34,357 nt of DNA. It comes from Candidatus Zixiibacteriota bacterium (GTDB lineage Bacteria > Zixibacteria > MSB-5A5 > RBG-16-43-9). The notes under the pieces were generated by a model. The model was not told where the DNA came from. It saw only the letters and a program-made list of their open reading frames with translations, and did not search any database. Each line of letters opens with the position of its first letter. Position 1 is the stretch's first letter. The stretch covers positions 1-34,357 of the forward strand of contig JAOUFL010000001.1 of assembly GCA_029858245.1 (NCBI GenBank). Direction: 5' to 3'. Both the position numbers and the translations under genes were made by a program. This document shows positions 23,821 through 31,237 of this stretch, piece after piece.

Positions 23821-23950
23821 TCCTCTCTCCTTACGCCTACGAAGTTAGCTGACGGGCTCGGGTCAAGAGATAACCCTATTCGCCTCTGGCGAAATTCGCC
23901 CCAATTACTTGGGTCCTCCGTCTCCCCGCCTTCGGCGGGGGGTTAGGCGA
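23821..23950 (-). promoter_or_regulatory. c-di-AMP riboswitch (ydaO-yuaA class)
   Basis: The minus strand shows the conserved parts of this class in order. The P1 5' arm CGCCTA (from 23949) pairs with TAGGCG (to 23834). A C-rich/G-rich hairpin follows, then GGAGGACCCAAG, TTGGGGCGAAT, CTTGACCCGAGCCCGTCAGC, TAACTTCGTAGGCGT and the GGAGAGAGG tail. The class binds two c-di-AMP molecules and generally turns the downstream gene off, here by allowing the terminator at 23775-23805 to form. Confidence 0.93.
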
Positions 23951-23964
23951 TTTATTAAAAATTT

Positions 23965-23992
23965 AATATAAATATTAAAAAAGAATTGTCAA
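23965..23992 (-). promoter_or_regulatory. putative promoter of the riboswitch-controlled APC gene
   Basis: On the minus strand, TTGACA (23992-23987), 16 bases, then TATATT (23970-23965). Transcription would start about eight bases before the P1 arm of the aptamer, which fits a riboswitch leader. Confidence 0.78.
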
Positions 23993-24147
23993 TAGAAATC
24001 TTAAATAATTTGAAGGTGTAAGTCTTTATATGTGAAGGAATTCTGGAGTTGCCTGATTTGTAAAGCAGCATATCACTGGGTTGAGGGAAACAAGAGATAC
24101 TAAACTTAGCGGCAGACATCCGTATTTGTTCAAATAGACTATTTCTA

Positions 24148-24176
24148 TTGACTTCTCTTTGCTTGAGCTTTAATTT
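24148..24176 (+). promoter_or_regulatory. putative promoter of the hut operon
   Basis: TTGACT at 24148-24153, 17 bases, then TAATTT at 24171-24176, about 58 bases before the hutU start. No obvious operator palindrome is seen. Visual assignment only. Confidence 0.4.
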
Positions 24177-24234
24177 AATTTTTTGAGATACACCAAAGAG
24201 ACTTCGTTTTGGTTTTTCAAGATTGGAGGTTTAT

Positions 24235-25893
24235 ATGGAATATGCCCCGATAAAAGCTCCCAGAGGAATAGATTTATCCTGCAAGGGCTGGCATCAGGAA
24301 GCAGCATTGAGGATGTTACAGAATAACTTAGATGAAGAAGTAGCTGAAAAACCTCAGGAGCTGATAATTTATGGAGGAAGCGGCAAAGCCGCTCGAAACT
24401 GGGAATGTTATTATGCTATTGTGGAGGCTTTAAAGAATTTAGAAAATGACCAGACTCTTCTGGTTCAATCCGGCAAACCAGTGGGTATTTTCAAAACCTA
24501 CTCCTATGCCCCTCGTGTATTAATCTCCAATTCAATGATGGTTCCTGCCTGGGCAAACTGGGAGAAATTCAGGGAACTGGAAAGATTAGGCTTGATTATG
24601 TTCGGGCAGATGACTGCAGGGTCCTGGATTTATATAGGGACACAGGGAATTCTGCAGGGGACTTATGAGACCTTTGCCTCTGCTGCGAAAAAGCATTTCA
24701 ACGGAGATCTGAAGGGAAAATTCATCCTGACCGGTGGTATGGGAGGAATGGGTGGAGCTCAGCCCCTGGCTGTGACTATGAACGGTGGAGTAGTTTTGTG
24801 TGTGGAGGTGGATAAAAAAAGGATAGAGAGGAGACTCTCTAAGGGATATTGCAATAAAATGGTGGAAAGCCTGGACGAGGCGCTGGATATGGTTCTGAAA
24901 GCCAAGAACAAAGGCAAAGCCATCTCAGTGGGTTTAGTGGCAAACTGTGCGGATACCCATCCGGAGATATTAAAAAGAGGGATAATCCCGGATATAGTCA
25001 CTGACCAGACCAGTGCGCATGACGAGCTGAACGGGTATGTTCCAGCAGGTATCCCCTATGAGGAAGCTTTGAGATTGAGAAATGAAAACCCGGATGACTA
25101 TATCCAGAGGTCGATGGAGTCAATTGCCAGACATGTTGAGGCGATGTTAGGCTTTTTGAAAGCCGGTTCTGTGGTATTCGATTACGGCAATAACATAAGG
25201 GGTCAGGCAAAAAAGGCAGGATTGGAGAATGCCTTTGATTTTCCTGGCTTTGTCCCGGCTTATATCAGACCCTTGTTCTGCCAGGGCAAAGGTCCTTTCA
25301 GATGGGCAGCCCTGTCTGGTGACCCGGAGGATATAAGGATAACGGATAAAGTAGTCTTAAGGGAGTTCAAGCAGGATGAGCCTCTGTGCAGGTGGATAAA
25401 GTTAGCCTCTAAAAAAGTCCAGTTCCAGGGACTTCCTGCAAGAATCTGCTGGCTTGGTTATGGAGAAAGAGCGCATTTCGGGGATATAATAAACTCAATG
25501 GTTAGAAGAGGTAGGATAAAAGCGCCGGTGGTAATCGGCAGAGACCATTTAGACTGCGGTTCAGTTGCCTCCCCTTACAGGGAAACCGAGGGAATGAAAG
25601 ATGGCTCAGACGTGATAGCAGACTGGCCCATCCTGAACGGGCTTTTGAATGCAGTCTCCGGTGCCTCCTGGGTCTCAGTGCATCACGGAGGCGGAGTAGG
25701 GATTGGAAATTCCATCCACGCGGGAATGGTCATCGTAGCAGATGGAACAAAGGATATGAAGCTGAGGCTGGAAAGGGTCTTGACCAACGACCCGGGCACG
25801 GGTGTTGCGCGACACGCAGATGCCGGATATGAGGAGGCAATTAAAGTGGCAAAGGAAAAGGGAGTAAAGATACCGATGTTGAGAGAAAAGTAA
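24235..25893 (+). CDS. hutU: urocanate hydratase
   Basis: This enzyme converts urocanate to imidazolonepropionate, the second step of histidine breakdown, with tightly bound NAD+. It is 552 residues long, the usual size. Landmarks are YGGSGKAARNWECYYAI near the N-terminus, GGMGGMGGAQPLAVTMNGG (the NAD-binding loop), FDYGNNIRGQA and GLPARICWLGYGER with the active-site Cys at about 405, and GVARHADAGYE near the end. An in-frame TTG four codons upstream lies within the GGAGG ribosome site, so the ATG at 24235 is the likely start. HutI follows after 17 bases. HutH (histidine ammonia-lyase) and the formiminoglutamate step are not in the window. Confidence 0.95.
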   Translation: MEYAPIKAPRGIDLSCKGWHQEAALRMLQNNLDEEVAEKPQELIIYGGSGKAARNWECYYAIVEALKNLENDQTLLVQSGKPVGIFKTYSYAPRVLISNSMMVPAWANWEKFRELERLGLIMFGQMTAGSWIYIGTQGILQGTYETFASAAKKHFNGDLKGKFILTGGMGGMGGAQPLAVTMNGGVVLCVEVDKKRIERRLSKGYCNKMVESLDEALDMVLKAKNKGKAISVGLVANCADTHPEILKRGIIPDIVTDQTSAHDELNGYVPAGIPYEEALRLRNENPDDYIQRSMESIARHVEAMLGFLKAGSVVFDYGNNIRGQAKKAGLENAFDFPGFVPAYIRPLFCQGKGPFRWAALSGDPEDIRITDKVVLREFKQDEPLCRWIKLASKKVQFQGLPARICWLGYGERAHFGDIINSMVRRGRIKAPVVIGRDHLDCGSVASPYRETEGMKDGSDVIADWPILNGLLNAVSGASWVSVHHGGGVGIGNSIHAGMVIVADGTKDMKLRLERVLTNDPGTGVARHADAGYEEAIKVAKEKGVKIPMLREK

Positions 25894-25910
25894 GAAGTGA
25901 GACGTAAGAC

Positions 25911-27170
25911 GTGAAACGAATTACTTTATTGCTCAAAAACGCCAGACAGCTTTTGACTTTATCCTCTGACAAAAAAGCTCCCCGCAGGAGTAGGGAGATG
26001 GAGGAACTGGGACTGATTGAGGATGGGGCAGTTGCGGTCTCCGGAAAAAAGATTGTAGCTGTTGGGAAAACTAAAGATGTTCTTGCAAAGGTCAAAATAG
26101 ACCGCAAGACAAAAATCATAAATTCCGAAGACAAAGTCGTTCTTCCTGGCTTTGTGGACTGCCACACCCATCCGATTTTCGGAGCTACCAGGGAGGAGGA
26201 GTTTGAATTAAGGGTAAAAGGTAAAACCTACGAGGAGATCGCAAAAGCCGGTGGTGGTATAAGGTCAAGTGTACGGTCTTTGCGAGAGTTATCTAAGGCG
26301 GAATTGATAGAATTAGCTCTGCCCCGTTTGGATAGATTTTTATCCTTCGGCACCACCACGATTGAGGCAAAATCAGGTTACGGTCTTTCTCTGAAAGACG
26401 AGATAAAAATTCTGGAAGTAATCAAAAAGTTAGACCAGATACACCCGCTGGACTTGATTCCGACTTTCCTGGGTGCACACGAAATCCCGGATGAGTATAT
26501 AGATAAAAGAGAAGAATATATTGATTTTTTGATAAACCAGATGATTCCTGAAGTTGCTAAAAGAAAATTAGCTCTTTTCTGCGATGTATTCTGCGAGAAA
26601 AATGTCTTCAGCCTGGAGGAATCTAAAAAGATAATGGAGACAGCTAAAAGATATGGATTGAAGCCAAGACTTCACGCCGACCAGTTAAGCTCTTTGGGTG
26701 GTGCAGAATTGGCTGGAGAAGTTGGTGCCATCTCAGCAGACCATCTGGAATATATCTCCGATTCGGGTATTGAGAAGATGAAAGAGTGTGGAACGATTGC
26801 AGTTCTATTACCCGGTTCAGTTTTTGGATTGGGTAAAGATAATTACCCTCCGGCACGTAAAATGATTAATAAGGGATTACCCGTGGCATTAGCCACAGAT
26901 TTCAATCCCGGCAGCTCTTTTACCGAATCGATGCCGATTATTTTGAGCTTAGCCTGTTTGAAAATGAAGCTTACCCCGGCAGAAGCCATAACCGCAGCTA
27001 CTGTTAATTCCGCCTATGCCATAGACAGAGGAGATTCGATCGGCAGTTTAGAAAAAGGTAAAAAGGCAGATATGGTTATCTGGGATATCAAAAATTACAA
27101 GGAGATTCCCTATCATTACGGAGTCAACCTGGTTGATAAGGTCATCAAAAACGGAGAGATGATAAGATGA
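25911..27170 (+). CDS. hutI: imidazolonepropionase
   Basis: This amidohydrolase-fold enzyme hydrolyses imidazolonepropionate to N-formimino-glutamate, the third step of histidine breakdown. It has 419 residues. Metal ligands are expected in VDCHTHPIFG. Substrate-site segments include AKAGGGIRSSV and AKSGYGLSLKDE, with FLGAHEIPDEY, the RLHADQLSSLGGAEL metal site and ATDFNPGSS further on. The C-terminal GSLEKGKKADMVIWD is typical of the superfamily. The start is GTG within a small tandem-like stretch (gacgtaagacgtgaaacg), without a clear ribosome site, and is uncertain by a few codons. Its last four bases overlap the lptE-like gene (ATGA), so the two are co-translated. Confidence 0.95.
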   Translation: MKRITLLLKNARQLLTLSSDKKAPRRSREMEELGLIEDGAVAVSGKKIVAVGKTKDVLAKVKIDRKTKIINSEDKVVLPGFVDCHTHPIFGATREEEFELRVKGKTYEEIAKAGGGIRSSVRSLRELSKAELIELALPRLDRFLSFGTTTIEAKSGYGLSLKDEIKILEVIKKLDQIHPLDLIPTFLGAHEIPDEYIDKREEYIDFLINQMIPEVAKRKLALFCDVFCEKNVFSLEESKKIMETAKRYGLKPRLHADQLSSLGGAELAGEVGAISADHLEYISDSGIEKMKECGTIAVLLPGSVFGLGKDNYPPARKMINKGLPVALATDFNPGSSFTESMPIILSLACLKMKLTPAEAITAATVNSAYAIDRGDSIGSLEKGKKADMVIWDIKNYKEIPYHYGVNLVDKVIKNGEMIR

Positions 27171-27679
27171 GAAAGAAATATTTATTTTATTTTTTTCTTT
27201 CCCTCTCTACTCTATGCTGCTTACTGTCTGTTTTTTTATCCTGTGGTCCCTACTCTTTCACCGGGTCAGGACTCCCCGGTATCAAGACTATCGCCATTCC
27301 TTTATTCGAAAATCAAACCCAGGAATATGGAATAAGAGAGGAACTATCCGAGACGTTAGTTCAAGCCTTTATTCAGAATAATACCCTTAAGGTGGTGAAT
27401 GAAAGGATTGCTGAATCCGTTTTAAAAGGGACTGTAACAAAGTACGAGAAAATTGCACATACCTTTGATGAACAGGAAAATGTAAAAGAATATATTGTCA
27501 GGATTTACGTGAAAATAGTTTTGGAGGATAAGACTCACAACAAAAACATCTGGGAAGAGGAAAACCTTGAAGGCTGGGGTATTTATTCTGCTACTGAGGA
27601 AACAGAGCAGGATGGAAAAACTAAAGCTCTTGCCAAATTGACTGAGGATATTTTGAACCGGACAGTGAAGGGGTGGTAG
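27167..27679 (+). CDS. lptE: LptE-like LPS-assembly lipoprotein
   Basis: This 170-residue protein starts with a lipoprotein signal: basic MRKK, a hydrophobic core and a lipobox LSVFLSC with the lipidated Cys at 26. The mature part reads GPYSFTGSGLPGIKTIAIPLFENQTQEYGI, then LSETLVQAFIQ and a strand with VVNERIAESVLKGTVTKYE, the plan of the LptE family (lipopolysaccharide-assembly, DUF of outer-membrane biogenesis). LptE plugs the LptD translocon in the outer membrane. The four-base overlap with hutI is unusual for this family and suggests rearrangement of operons. Gram-negative cell-envelope context is supported by ompH at 17909. Confidence 0.82.
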   Translation: MRKKYLFYFFLSLSTLCCLLSVFLSCGPYSFTGSGLPGIKTIAIPLFENQTQEYGIREELSETLVQAFIQNNTLKVVNERIAESVLKGTVTKYEKIAHTFDEQENVKEYIVRIYVKIVLEDKTHNKNIWEEENLEGWGIYSATEETEQDGKTKALAKLTEDILNRTVKGW

Positions 27680-27730
27680 GTAATAGGTCGTAGGTTGTAG
27701 GTTTCTCCTAACTCCTACTACCTACTACCT
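27676..27730. repeat. imperfect inverted repeat of GTAGG words
   Basis: GGTAGGTAATAGG followed by GTAGG words on the left face CCTACTACCTACTACC on the right, with about 10 bases between them. It makes an imperfect hairpin of low-complexity tandem words in the gap after the lptE-like gene. There is no T-run. It may be an expanded simple repeat or a weak transcript end. Confidence 0.5.
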
Positions 27731-27746
27731 TAAATATCAAAAACTA

Positions 27747-27775
27747 TTGACAACCCGGACCAGGTGTAGTAAATT
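27747..27775 (+). promoter_or_regulatory. putative promoter of the PorV-like gene
   Basis: TTGACA at 27747-27752, 17 bases, then TAAATT at 27770-27775, about 30 bases before the ATG at 27807. This fits the other promoters in the window. Confidence 0.6.
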
Positions 27776-27806
27776 TGTAAAAGATCAAGTTCGAAGCGAG
27801 GAGAAA

Positions 27807-28754
27807 ATGACAATAAAAAAAATCTTTTTAGTAACAGGTCTGATTTTACTGTTATTTACCACCCCCATCTGGGCGACAAACTCCAAAGTGGGAACAACCG
27901 CCTACCCTTTTTTGAAGGTCGGAGTTGGGGCAAGGGCAAGTGCTATGGGTGGTGCATTCGTTGGGCTTTCAGATGATGAGTCAGCCTTATACTTCAACCC
28001 TGCAGGCCTTATGCAGCTATCGGACAAGCATTTCATTACCTATTATAATAACCATATATCAGATATCCAATCGGGCTTTTTGGGTTATATAAGTCCCTAT
28101 TCCGAAAAAGTCATGCTGGGTTTTTCCGTGAATTATTTCAACTATGGAAAAATTGAAGAGACAGATGAGCAGGGGAACAGACTGGGTACTTTTAGTGCTG
28201 GAAGTTTCTCTTTTGCTTTCTCCTGCGCCAGGAAGATTAAGCCCCGGCTGGATTTAGGTGCAAATGTCAAGTTCATTCTGGAAAATGAAAGTGCTCAAGG
28301 ACATTCCTCTGATGCTCTGGCTTTAGACTTAGGTGGATTTTACCAGCATACAGATGAACGTACCAGATTGGGAGCAGTAATACATAATTTAGGATTTCAG
28401 CTCAAGGGTTTCGCTGAAAGTCATAAGGACCCCTTACCCACGGTGATTAAATTAGGGATTTCGCATAGCCTTAAAGAGATTCCCCTTTTAGTAGCTGGAG
28501 ACCTGTCTGTTCCCTTTGACAACGATATTTACCTGAGCCTGGGAGGGGAAGTAACTTATTTTAAACCCCTGTTTCTTAGGCTGGGGTGGACCTCCTTCGG
28601 AGAAAATTATAAAACCGACTCGGATAAAGACAAATGGGCAGGAATGTCCCTGGGTTTTGGTTTTCACTGGAAAAAATATATTTTCGATTATGCTTTTTCC
28701 TCCTATGCTGATTTAGGAGGTGTACACCGGATAACCATAGCCGGCAGAATATAA
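27807..28754 (+). CDS. PorV/PorQ family outer-membrane beta-barrel protein
   Basis: This is a 315-residue protein with a signal peptide (basic start, hydrophobic to about residue 18, WATN). The mature start TTAYPFLKVGVGARASAMGG followed by AFVGLSDDESALYFNPAGL is the hallmark of the PorV/PorQ (UPF0164-like) family. Alternating strands fill the rest, and the last strand ends ITIAGRI. PorV works with the type IX secretion system in Bacteroidota; the family is also common in FCB candidate phyla without it, so secretion is not implied. The frame is open 20 codons upstream, but GAGGAG precedes the ATG at 27807 and the signal peptide begins there. Related to FadL-like barrels. Confidence 0.85.
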   Translation: MTIKKIFLVTGLILLLFTTPIWATNSKVGTTAYPFLKVGVGARASAMGGAFVGLSDDESALYFNPAGLMQLSDKHFITYYNNHISDIQSGFLGYISPYSEKVMLGFSVNYFNYGKIEETDEQGNRLGTFSAGSFSFAFSCARKIKPRLDLGANVKFILENESAQGHSSDALALDLGGFYQHTDERTRLGAVIHNLGFQLKGFAESHKDPLPTVIKLGISHSLKEIPLLVAGDLSVPFDNDIYLSLGGEVTYFKPLFLRLGWTSFGENYKTDSDKDKWAGMSLGFGFHWKKYIFDYAFSSYADLGGVHRITIAGRI

Positions 28755-28778
28755 CCTTTTATTCTCAGGAGGGGAATT

Positions 28779-29039
28779 ATGCCAGAAGAGGAAATTGGCA
28801 AAGTAGTGGGATATTTTGCCAAAATAGGTGTTGCCGCAATTGACATAACCAAAGGTTCGTTGAAGGTGGGAGATACAATCCATATAAAAGGCCATACTAC
28901 GGATTTTGAGCAGATGTTAGACTCAATGCAGATCGAGCATCAAAACGTAACTGAAGCAAAACCCGGTGATTCAATCGGAATGAAGACCAAAGACAAGGTC
29001 AGGGACCACGATATAGTTTTTAAGGTCATTCCTGAGTAA
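28779..29039 (+). CDS. stand-alone EF-Tu domain-2-like protein
   Basis: This 86-residue protein resembles the beta-barrel domain 2 of translational GTPases (GKVVGYFAKIGVAAIDITKG, then LKVGDTIHIKGHTTDFEQ and NVTEAKPGDSIGMKTKDKVR), with no GTPase domain. Proteins of this kind are annotated as translation elongation factor-like proteins; their role is not established. AGGAGGGG gives a strong ribosome site. It begins 24 bases after the PorV-like gene and ends 18 bases before the next gene, so these are probably one transcript. Confidence 0.83.
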   Translation: MPEEEIGKVVGYFAKIGVAAIDITKGSLKVGDTIHIKGHTTDFEQMLDSMQIEHQNVTEAKPGDSIGMKTKDKVRDHDIVFKVIPE

Positions 29040-29057
29040 AATTTACTAGAGGTAGAG

Positions 29058-29540
29058 TTGATAAAAATTCCGCCAGAGGTAGATTTCAAAGAAATACCGC
29101 TTGAACAAAAATATAAAAGCGCCGTTGCCGGGCTCCTTCAGAGAATCCATACTATCTACAAAGGTATCCACAGTAAATTCGGCGAGCAAGGGTTGGATTT
29201 AATCCGGGAGGTAAGTAAAACCTATGGAAAGGATATTGCTGAAAGGGGCAAAAAAAGAATCAAACCCGAAGATTTAAAGTCCGCTGCCCTGTTCTTGATC
29301 CGTGTTTTCGAGATGATTAACTGCGAAGGAGAGGTTACCGAATTCTCCGAGGATAAAGCAGTAATTCGTCTTTTCAAGTGCCCTTATCCCTTTGAAGACC
29401 CCAAATTGTGTGAAGCCCATACCACTATGGAAAAGGTCTTGATCGAATCTCTGGGAGAGAACCTCCGTTATCACATAAAAGAATCCATCCCCTCCGGCGG
29501 CAGGTGGTGCGAACACGTAATCAGCTTGAAAAAGAAATAA
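29058..29540 (+). CDS. conserved hypothetical, possibly ATC-hydrolase-like
   Basis: The gene starts with TTG, with AGAGGTAG just before it; no suitable ATG lies nearby. The 160-residue protein is alpha/beta with an N-terminal helical part (about 1-85) and a C-terminal strand-rich part carrying CPYPFEDPKLCEAHTTMEKV and GGRWCEHVISL. That Cys-containing C-terminal plan resembles the L-2-amino-thiazoline-4-carboxylate hydrolase/4-vinyl reductase-like group, but I cannot confirm the family and assign no reaction. It follows the EF-Tu domain-2-like gene closely. Confidence 0.6.
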   Translation: MIKIPPEVDFKEIPLEQKYKSAVAGLLQRIHTIYKGIHSKFGEQGLDLIREVSKTYGKDIAERGKKRIKPEDLKSAALFLIRVFEMINCEGEVTEFSEDKAVIRLFKCPYPFEDPKLCEAHTTMEKVLIESLGENLRYHIKESIPSGGRWCEHVISLKKK

Positions 29541-29969
29541 TTTATCTGACCCTCCTTTATTTCACCTTACAGTTTTAAATCTCCTCAGGAAGAATTATAA
29601 AAAATGTTTACTGATGCTTTAGATGATTTGGTTAGGAGAGTGCAATCTGCTTATCATCTTTTTAAATGTGGTTCACCACCCTGTAATTTGTGACTATTTT
29701 TTGCTTCACCCTTCCCCTCTCCTTTAAGGAGAGGGGAATAATGTTTCCTCCCCTATAGGGGAGGAAAAAGGAGGGGTCACATATCTTTTTTTTTAAAGTC
29801 AGTGAACCAAAATGGTAGCACAGGCTTCCAGCCTGTGCAGAACAGACCGGAGGTCTGTTCCACCTAAACCTTCTCCTGTTCTAACTGCTGGTTCTAATGT
29901 AACATTTCCTTGACAGATAAGAAGATCTATTCTACCTTATTATCAGGTTATAAAAAATATTTCTGGAAA
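29541..29969. repeat. intergenic region with palindromic repeat block C
   Basis: No gene is seen. Four palindromes occur: TTCCCCTCTCCTT with AAGGAGAGGGGAA (29712-29738), TTTCCTCCCCTA with its complement (29744-29767), GCACAGGCT with AGCCTGTGC (29818-29838) and GAACAGACC with GGTCTGTTC (29840-29860). The last two share words with block B around 17512-17560, so the same family is scattered in this genome. Confidence 0.75.
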
Positions 29970-31046
29970 ATGATTTTTTCAGCTTGCCTAAAAAATAATT
30001 TTTTCCTGCTAATTCTTATTTTCTTTTTTTCTCTGTCCTGTAATAATCTTCAGAAAAATGAGTCCCCCTCATTTGCGGATGATTTTTTAGCCAGGGAACA
30101 CAGCATAATATTTGTAGGTGATATTATGCTCTCCCGTGGAGTTGATTCCTGGATGAAAAAGGAAGGGTATTTATATCCTTTTAAAAATATTGCACAGATT
30201 ACAAACTCTGCTGAAATTACTTTCGGAAATTTAGAGTCCCCTCTTTCCTTTAAGGGGAAAAAAGCGGGAAATTTCTATTCTTTTCGGGGTAATCCCTTAT
30301 CAATAAAAGGGTTAATTTATTCTGGATTTGATCTGCTCAATCTGGCTAATAACCATATATTTGACTATGCAAAAGAAGCTTTTGAGGAAACAATTGAACT
30401 TTTAAGAAAGTACGATATCCAGACAATTGGTGCAGGAAAAAACCTGCTGGAAGCCAGAAGACCAGCTATTTATAATTTGGGAGACTCAAAAATTGCTTTT
30501 CTAGGATATGTTGCTTCAAAGGGAGCTTTTTATGCCAGAGATAATCGCGAGGGAGTAGCCAGAGCTGAATCTGCCTGGATAATTGAGGATATCGAGAAGG
30601 TGAAAAAAGATGTAGATTTAGTGATAATCTCGTTTCACTGGGGGATTGAATATGAGGATTACCCCACCGAGTATCAGAAAAGCTTAGCTCGTATGGCAGT
30701 TGACTGTGGTGCGGATATGGTAATTGGGCATCATACTCATACTTTTCAGGGAATTGAGATATATAAAGGCAAGCTCATTGCCTATAGTCTGGGGAATTTT
30801 ATCTTTGACCAGAGAGATTTAAAGAATAACCAGAGCTTTGTTCTGAAAGTTAATCTCAAAGGCAAAAAACTACTTCAAACAGAGATAATTCCGATAGAGC
30901 TTATAACCTATCCCTGTTCCCCAAGAATAGCTGAAGGGAAAATGGCTCAGGAGATACTGGAGAGATTATATTTTGATTCGTCCATCTTTGGTACAGAGTT
31001 TGATTTTTTCAGTGGAAGAGGCCTCTTGAAGATAGACCCACGATGA
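29970..31046 (+). CDS. CapA family (poly-gamma-glutamate synthesis-like) lipoprotein
   Basis: This is a calcineurin-like metallophosphatase-fold protein of the CapA family. It has IIFVGDIMLSRGV, FGNLESPLSF, LLNLANNHIFDYAKEAFEETI, ISFHWGIEYE, IGHHTHTFQGIEIYKGKLI and YSLGNFIFDQ, all expected metal-site and fold motifs. CapA is needed for poly-gamma-glutamate capsule formation in Bacillus; homologues in Gram-negatives have unclear roles. The chosen ATG (29970, 358 residues) gives a lipoprotein signal ending LSC. A TTG at 29910 is also in frame but has no ribosome site and lies within a TTGACA word. No capBC genes are adjacent. Confidence 0.85.
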   Translation: MIFSACLKNNFFLLILIFFFSLSCNNLQKNESPSFADDFLAREHSIIFVGDIMLSRGVDSWMKKEGYLYPFKNIAQITNSAEITFGNLESPLSFKGKKAGNFYSFRGNPLSIKGLIYSGFDLLNLANNHIFDYAKEAFEETIELLRKYDIQTIGAGKNLLEARRPAIYNLGDSKIAFLGYVASKGAFYARDNREGVARAESAWIIEDIEKVKKDVDLVIISFHWGIEYEDYPTEYQKSLARMAVDCGADMVIGHHTHTFQGIEIYKGKLIAYSLGNFIFDQRDLKNNQSFVLKVNLKGKKLLQTEIIPIELITYPCSPRIAEGKMAQEILERLYFDSSIFGTEFDFFSGRGLLKIDPR

Positions 31047-31148
31047 GGGCAACGTTGACCTATCAATGAGGATAGATGTATAATAATCCTCAGGTTCTGG
31101 AAAAGTTTATGTTTTGACTTTGGCCTAAACAGATTATATTAAATGAGT

Positions 31149-31210
31149 AATGTAGTGGAAGGTTTCAGCCTTCTATAAATGGAAACCTAATGGTTTCCGC
31201 TACATTTTTT
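31149..31210. repeat. three-way palindromic element with T-run
   Basis: Outer arms AATGTAGTGGAA (31149-31160) and TTCCGCTACATT (31195-31206) pair over 12 bp with one G-U. Inside, GAAGG/CCTTC and GGAAACC/GGTTTCC form two hairpins, a cloverleaf followed by six T. The left part resembles the hairpin at 15399-15419 (tagcggaggtctttagccctcc), so it belongs to a dispersed family. It may also act as a terminator after the CapA-like gene. Confidence 0.75.
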
Positions 31211-31237
31211 GATAAACTTGAAGGTTTATAACACAAT

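Larger units (their letters stand above)
23746..24234. other. divergent intergenic region between the APC gene and hutU
   Basis: The left half carries the riboswitch, its terminator and promoter (minus strand). The right half (about 24000-24140) shows no gene and no clear structure. The hutU promoter candidate lies at 24148-24176. Confidence 0.7.

Noticed and set aside
29901..29969. TTG at 29910 as the start of the CapA-like gene
   Set aside because: No ribosome site, and the lipoprotein signal is better placed from the ATG at 29970; kept only as an alternative.
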